Below are positions 63,049 through 64,000 of a stretch of DNA of 64,000 nt, piece after piece. Source of the stretch: Trileptium ribeirensis (Eukaryota; Nematoda; Enoplea; Enoplida; Thoracostomopsidae); the NCBI GenBank assembly GCA_030248225.1, contig JASANE010027831.1, positions 32,703-96,702 of the forward strand. Direction: 5' to 3'. Below the pieces are notes generated by a model. That model had not been told where the DNA came from. It made no database searches and worked only from the letters and a program-made list of their open reading frames with translations. Both the position numbers and the translations under genes were made by a program. The first letter of the stretch is position 1, and each line of letters begins with the position of its first letter.

Positions 63049-63596
63049 TCCCATTTTTTGTTTACCAGTATGCAAAACTCAGGATACTTGAATTCTACGT
63101 TTTCCTTCTAAAGTATTTGGGAAAAGAAAATTTCCAACTAATTCAAATGGACACAGACAGTCTTTACATCGCGGTGGCACAAGAAAACCTAGCTGAAATG
63201 ATCCCCGAACCGAACCTAAGGGCAGAATTTGAAGCAGAATTCCCAAATTATTTTGCCACGGACGATTATTCACAAAGAACGCCGGGGTTGTTTAAATTGG
63301 AATGGAGTGGAGAGGGTATGGTTGCTCTAAATTCGAAAACATATATTGCTTGGCAGTCAGATGGCGGCGTTAAAAAGTCAACAAAGGGGCTATCGAAAGT
63401 TACAAACGATATTCCAAAGGAAACATTCTTGGGCGTTTTGCAGGATAAGGAAGTGTCGGGAGGAACAAATCATGGGTTCCGGACTCGGGGAGCTGATTTA
63501 GTCCAGTATCACCAACAGCGAGACAGTATATCGTATTTCTACCCCAAAAGAGAAGTTCTTGTTGATGGAATTTCGACGAAACCTCTTAAAATTTAG
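63009..63596 (+). CDS. Family B DNA polymerase, C-terminal part in a shifted frame
   Basis: Continues the gene above in another frame, overlapping it by 40 bases. It carries the pre-motif C helix (FFVYQYAKLRILEFYVFLLK) and motif C QMDTDSLYI (the two Asp codons at 63150 and 63156), then LFKLEWSGEGMVALNSKTYI and SKVTNDIPKETFLGVL, as in other protein-primed polymerases. The first Met here is not a real start. A single-base indel in the gene, or an error in the assembly at a T homopolymer, would explain the split. It ends about 400 bp before the window edge. Confidence 0.85.
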   Translation: MAKNKVILDLPNIIPFFVYQYAKLRILEFYVFLLKYLGKENFQLIQMDTDSLYIAVAQENLAEMIPEPNLRAEFEAEFPNYFATDDYSQRTPGLFKLEWSGEGMVALNSKTYIAWQSDGGVKKSTKGLSKVTNDIPKETFLGVLQDKEVSGGTNHGFRTRGADLVQYHQQRDSISYFYPKREVLVDGISTKPLKI

Positions 63597-64000
63597 TTGT
63601 GTATTGTTCGCAGTAGTAGATGGGTTGTTACTTAGTAGCTATTGATGAAATTTTCGTGAACTCGTTTACAGGCTGATTTTGATATATGAAACTAAGTAGC
63701 AGCTCTATCTACTATATATTTCTCTTTTGACATGTTATTTGTATGCCTGTTAGCGGGTAGTCGCTACGGTCTGTGTTTGGTCGTTCCAGGATCGGGCTGT
63801 TGTTGACAGGCAGTTGCCACACAGTCGAGCAGTTGGCAGGTAGTTGCTACCGGTGTTGCTGTTATGAGGTTCGGGTTCAATTGTTGGCAGATATTTGCTA
63901 CATTGTTCTTCTTATTTCTTTACAGGTGTTAAATTATTCGTCACTAAAACAATTGTTGAATTTATCACTAATTATTCTACGACTGAAATGGCGCCCTACA
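63597..64000. repeat. Right flank with GTAG-NNN-CTAC-like motifs
   Basis: No gene seen. Short palindromic motifs recur: GGTAGTCGCTACGG (63757), GGCAGTTGCCAC (63820), GGTAGTTGCTACCG (63839) and GGCAGATATTTGCTAC (63886). They may be subterminal repeats. The element's terminus is not visible. Confidence 0.4.

Larger units (their letters stand above)
49250..64000. mobile_element. Polinton/Maverick-like virus-transposon (right end beyond window)
   Basis: It combines protein-primed family B DNA polymerase, retroviral-type integrase with chromodomain, FtsK/HerA-type packaging ATPase, an F54H12.2-family putative capsid protein and a small basic protein in compact, overlapping genes. This is the Polinton/adintovirus-like gene set. 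All genes but the polymerase read leftward from a control region at 58179-58689. Terminal inverted repeats could not be matched between 48-49.7 kb and 63.6-64 kb, so the right end is probably past base 64000 and the left end is only approximate. No adenovirus-type maturation protease was recognised. Confidence 0.85.

Noticed and set aside
1..64000. CRISPR array or bacterial-type operon
   Set aside because: No regularly spaced identical direct repeats with unique spacers; introns and animal-type repeats show a eukaryotic nuclear sequence.

Overview
The window reads as nuclear DNA of an invertebrate animal. It is AT-rich, has introns with ordinary GT-AG splice sites, and is crowded with SINE-like, MITE-like, LINE-like and virus-like elements. 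A two-pore potassium channel exon and a Polinton/Maverick-type element with a chromodomain integrase point to Metazoa. I cannot name the phylum from the sequence.

Layout. (1) 1-20.4 kb, minus strand: nine exons whose splice phases all fit one chain. The last one in the window encodes the third membrane segment and second pore of a K2P channel (1635-1774). The rest encode low-complexity, probably cytoplasmic sequence. SINEs, MITEs and degenerate minisatellites sit in the introns. (2) 21.9-37.2 kb: a GC-richer, mostly non-coding block that I interpret as a very large, diverged LTR-like element. Two long direct repeats (starting at 21902 and 33708) share a beginning, a middle anchor and a structured RNA at their ends. 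Between them are a disordered Ser/Thr/Pro-rich ORF with a PPPY motif and two paralogous ORFs that each fuse a NADAR (YbiA-like) domain to a degenerate SGNH-hydrolase-like domain. No reverse transcriptase is visible. (3) 37.5-48.7 kb: mostly non-coding host DNA with a MITE, G-rich VNTR repeats, a decayed LINE and one Pro-rich exon-like ORF. (4) about 49.25 kb to beyond the right edge: a Polinton-like virus/transposon.

The Polinton-like element has two divergent gene sets around a repeat-rich 0.5-kb control region (58179-58689). Rightward is a protein-primed family B DNA polymerase with six N-terminal C2H2 fingers and an OTU-like segment, broken by one frameshift near 62995. Leftward, tightly packed and overlapping, are a YqaJ-type nuclease, two tandem paralogues that look like BECR-fold RNases, three small proteins (one membrane-anchored), a DD35E integrase with chromodomain, a TBP-like protein, a small protein, a 53-aa basic core-like protein, an F54H12.2-family putative major capsid protein, a packaging ATPase, two conserved small proteins, a NADAR protein and a 218-aa unknown. 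Together these cover replication (PolB, nuclease), integration, transcription (TBP-like), DNA condensation, capsid and packaging, plus candidate host-interaction genes (NADAR, RNase-like pair, glycoprotein-like).

The most interesting points are a viral TBP, NADAR genes in two unrelated mobile elements of the same window, the tandem RNase-like genes, and a pseudoknotted RNA present twice with covarying stems. Sequence reading alone supports the assignments; none has been tested by a database or structure search.
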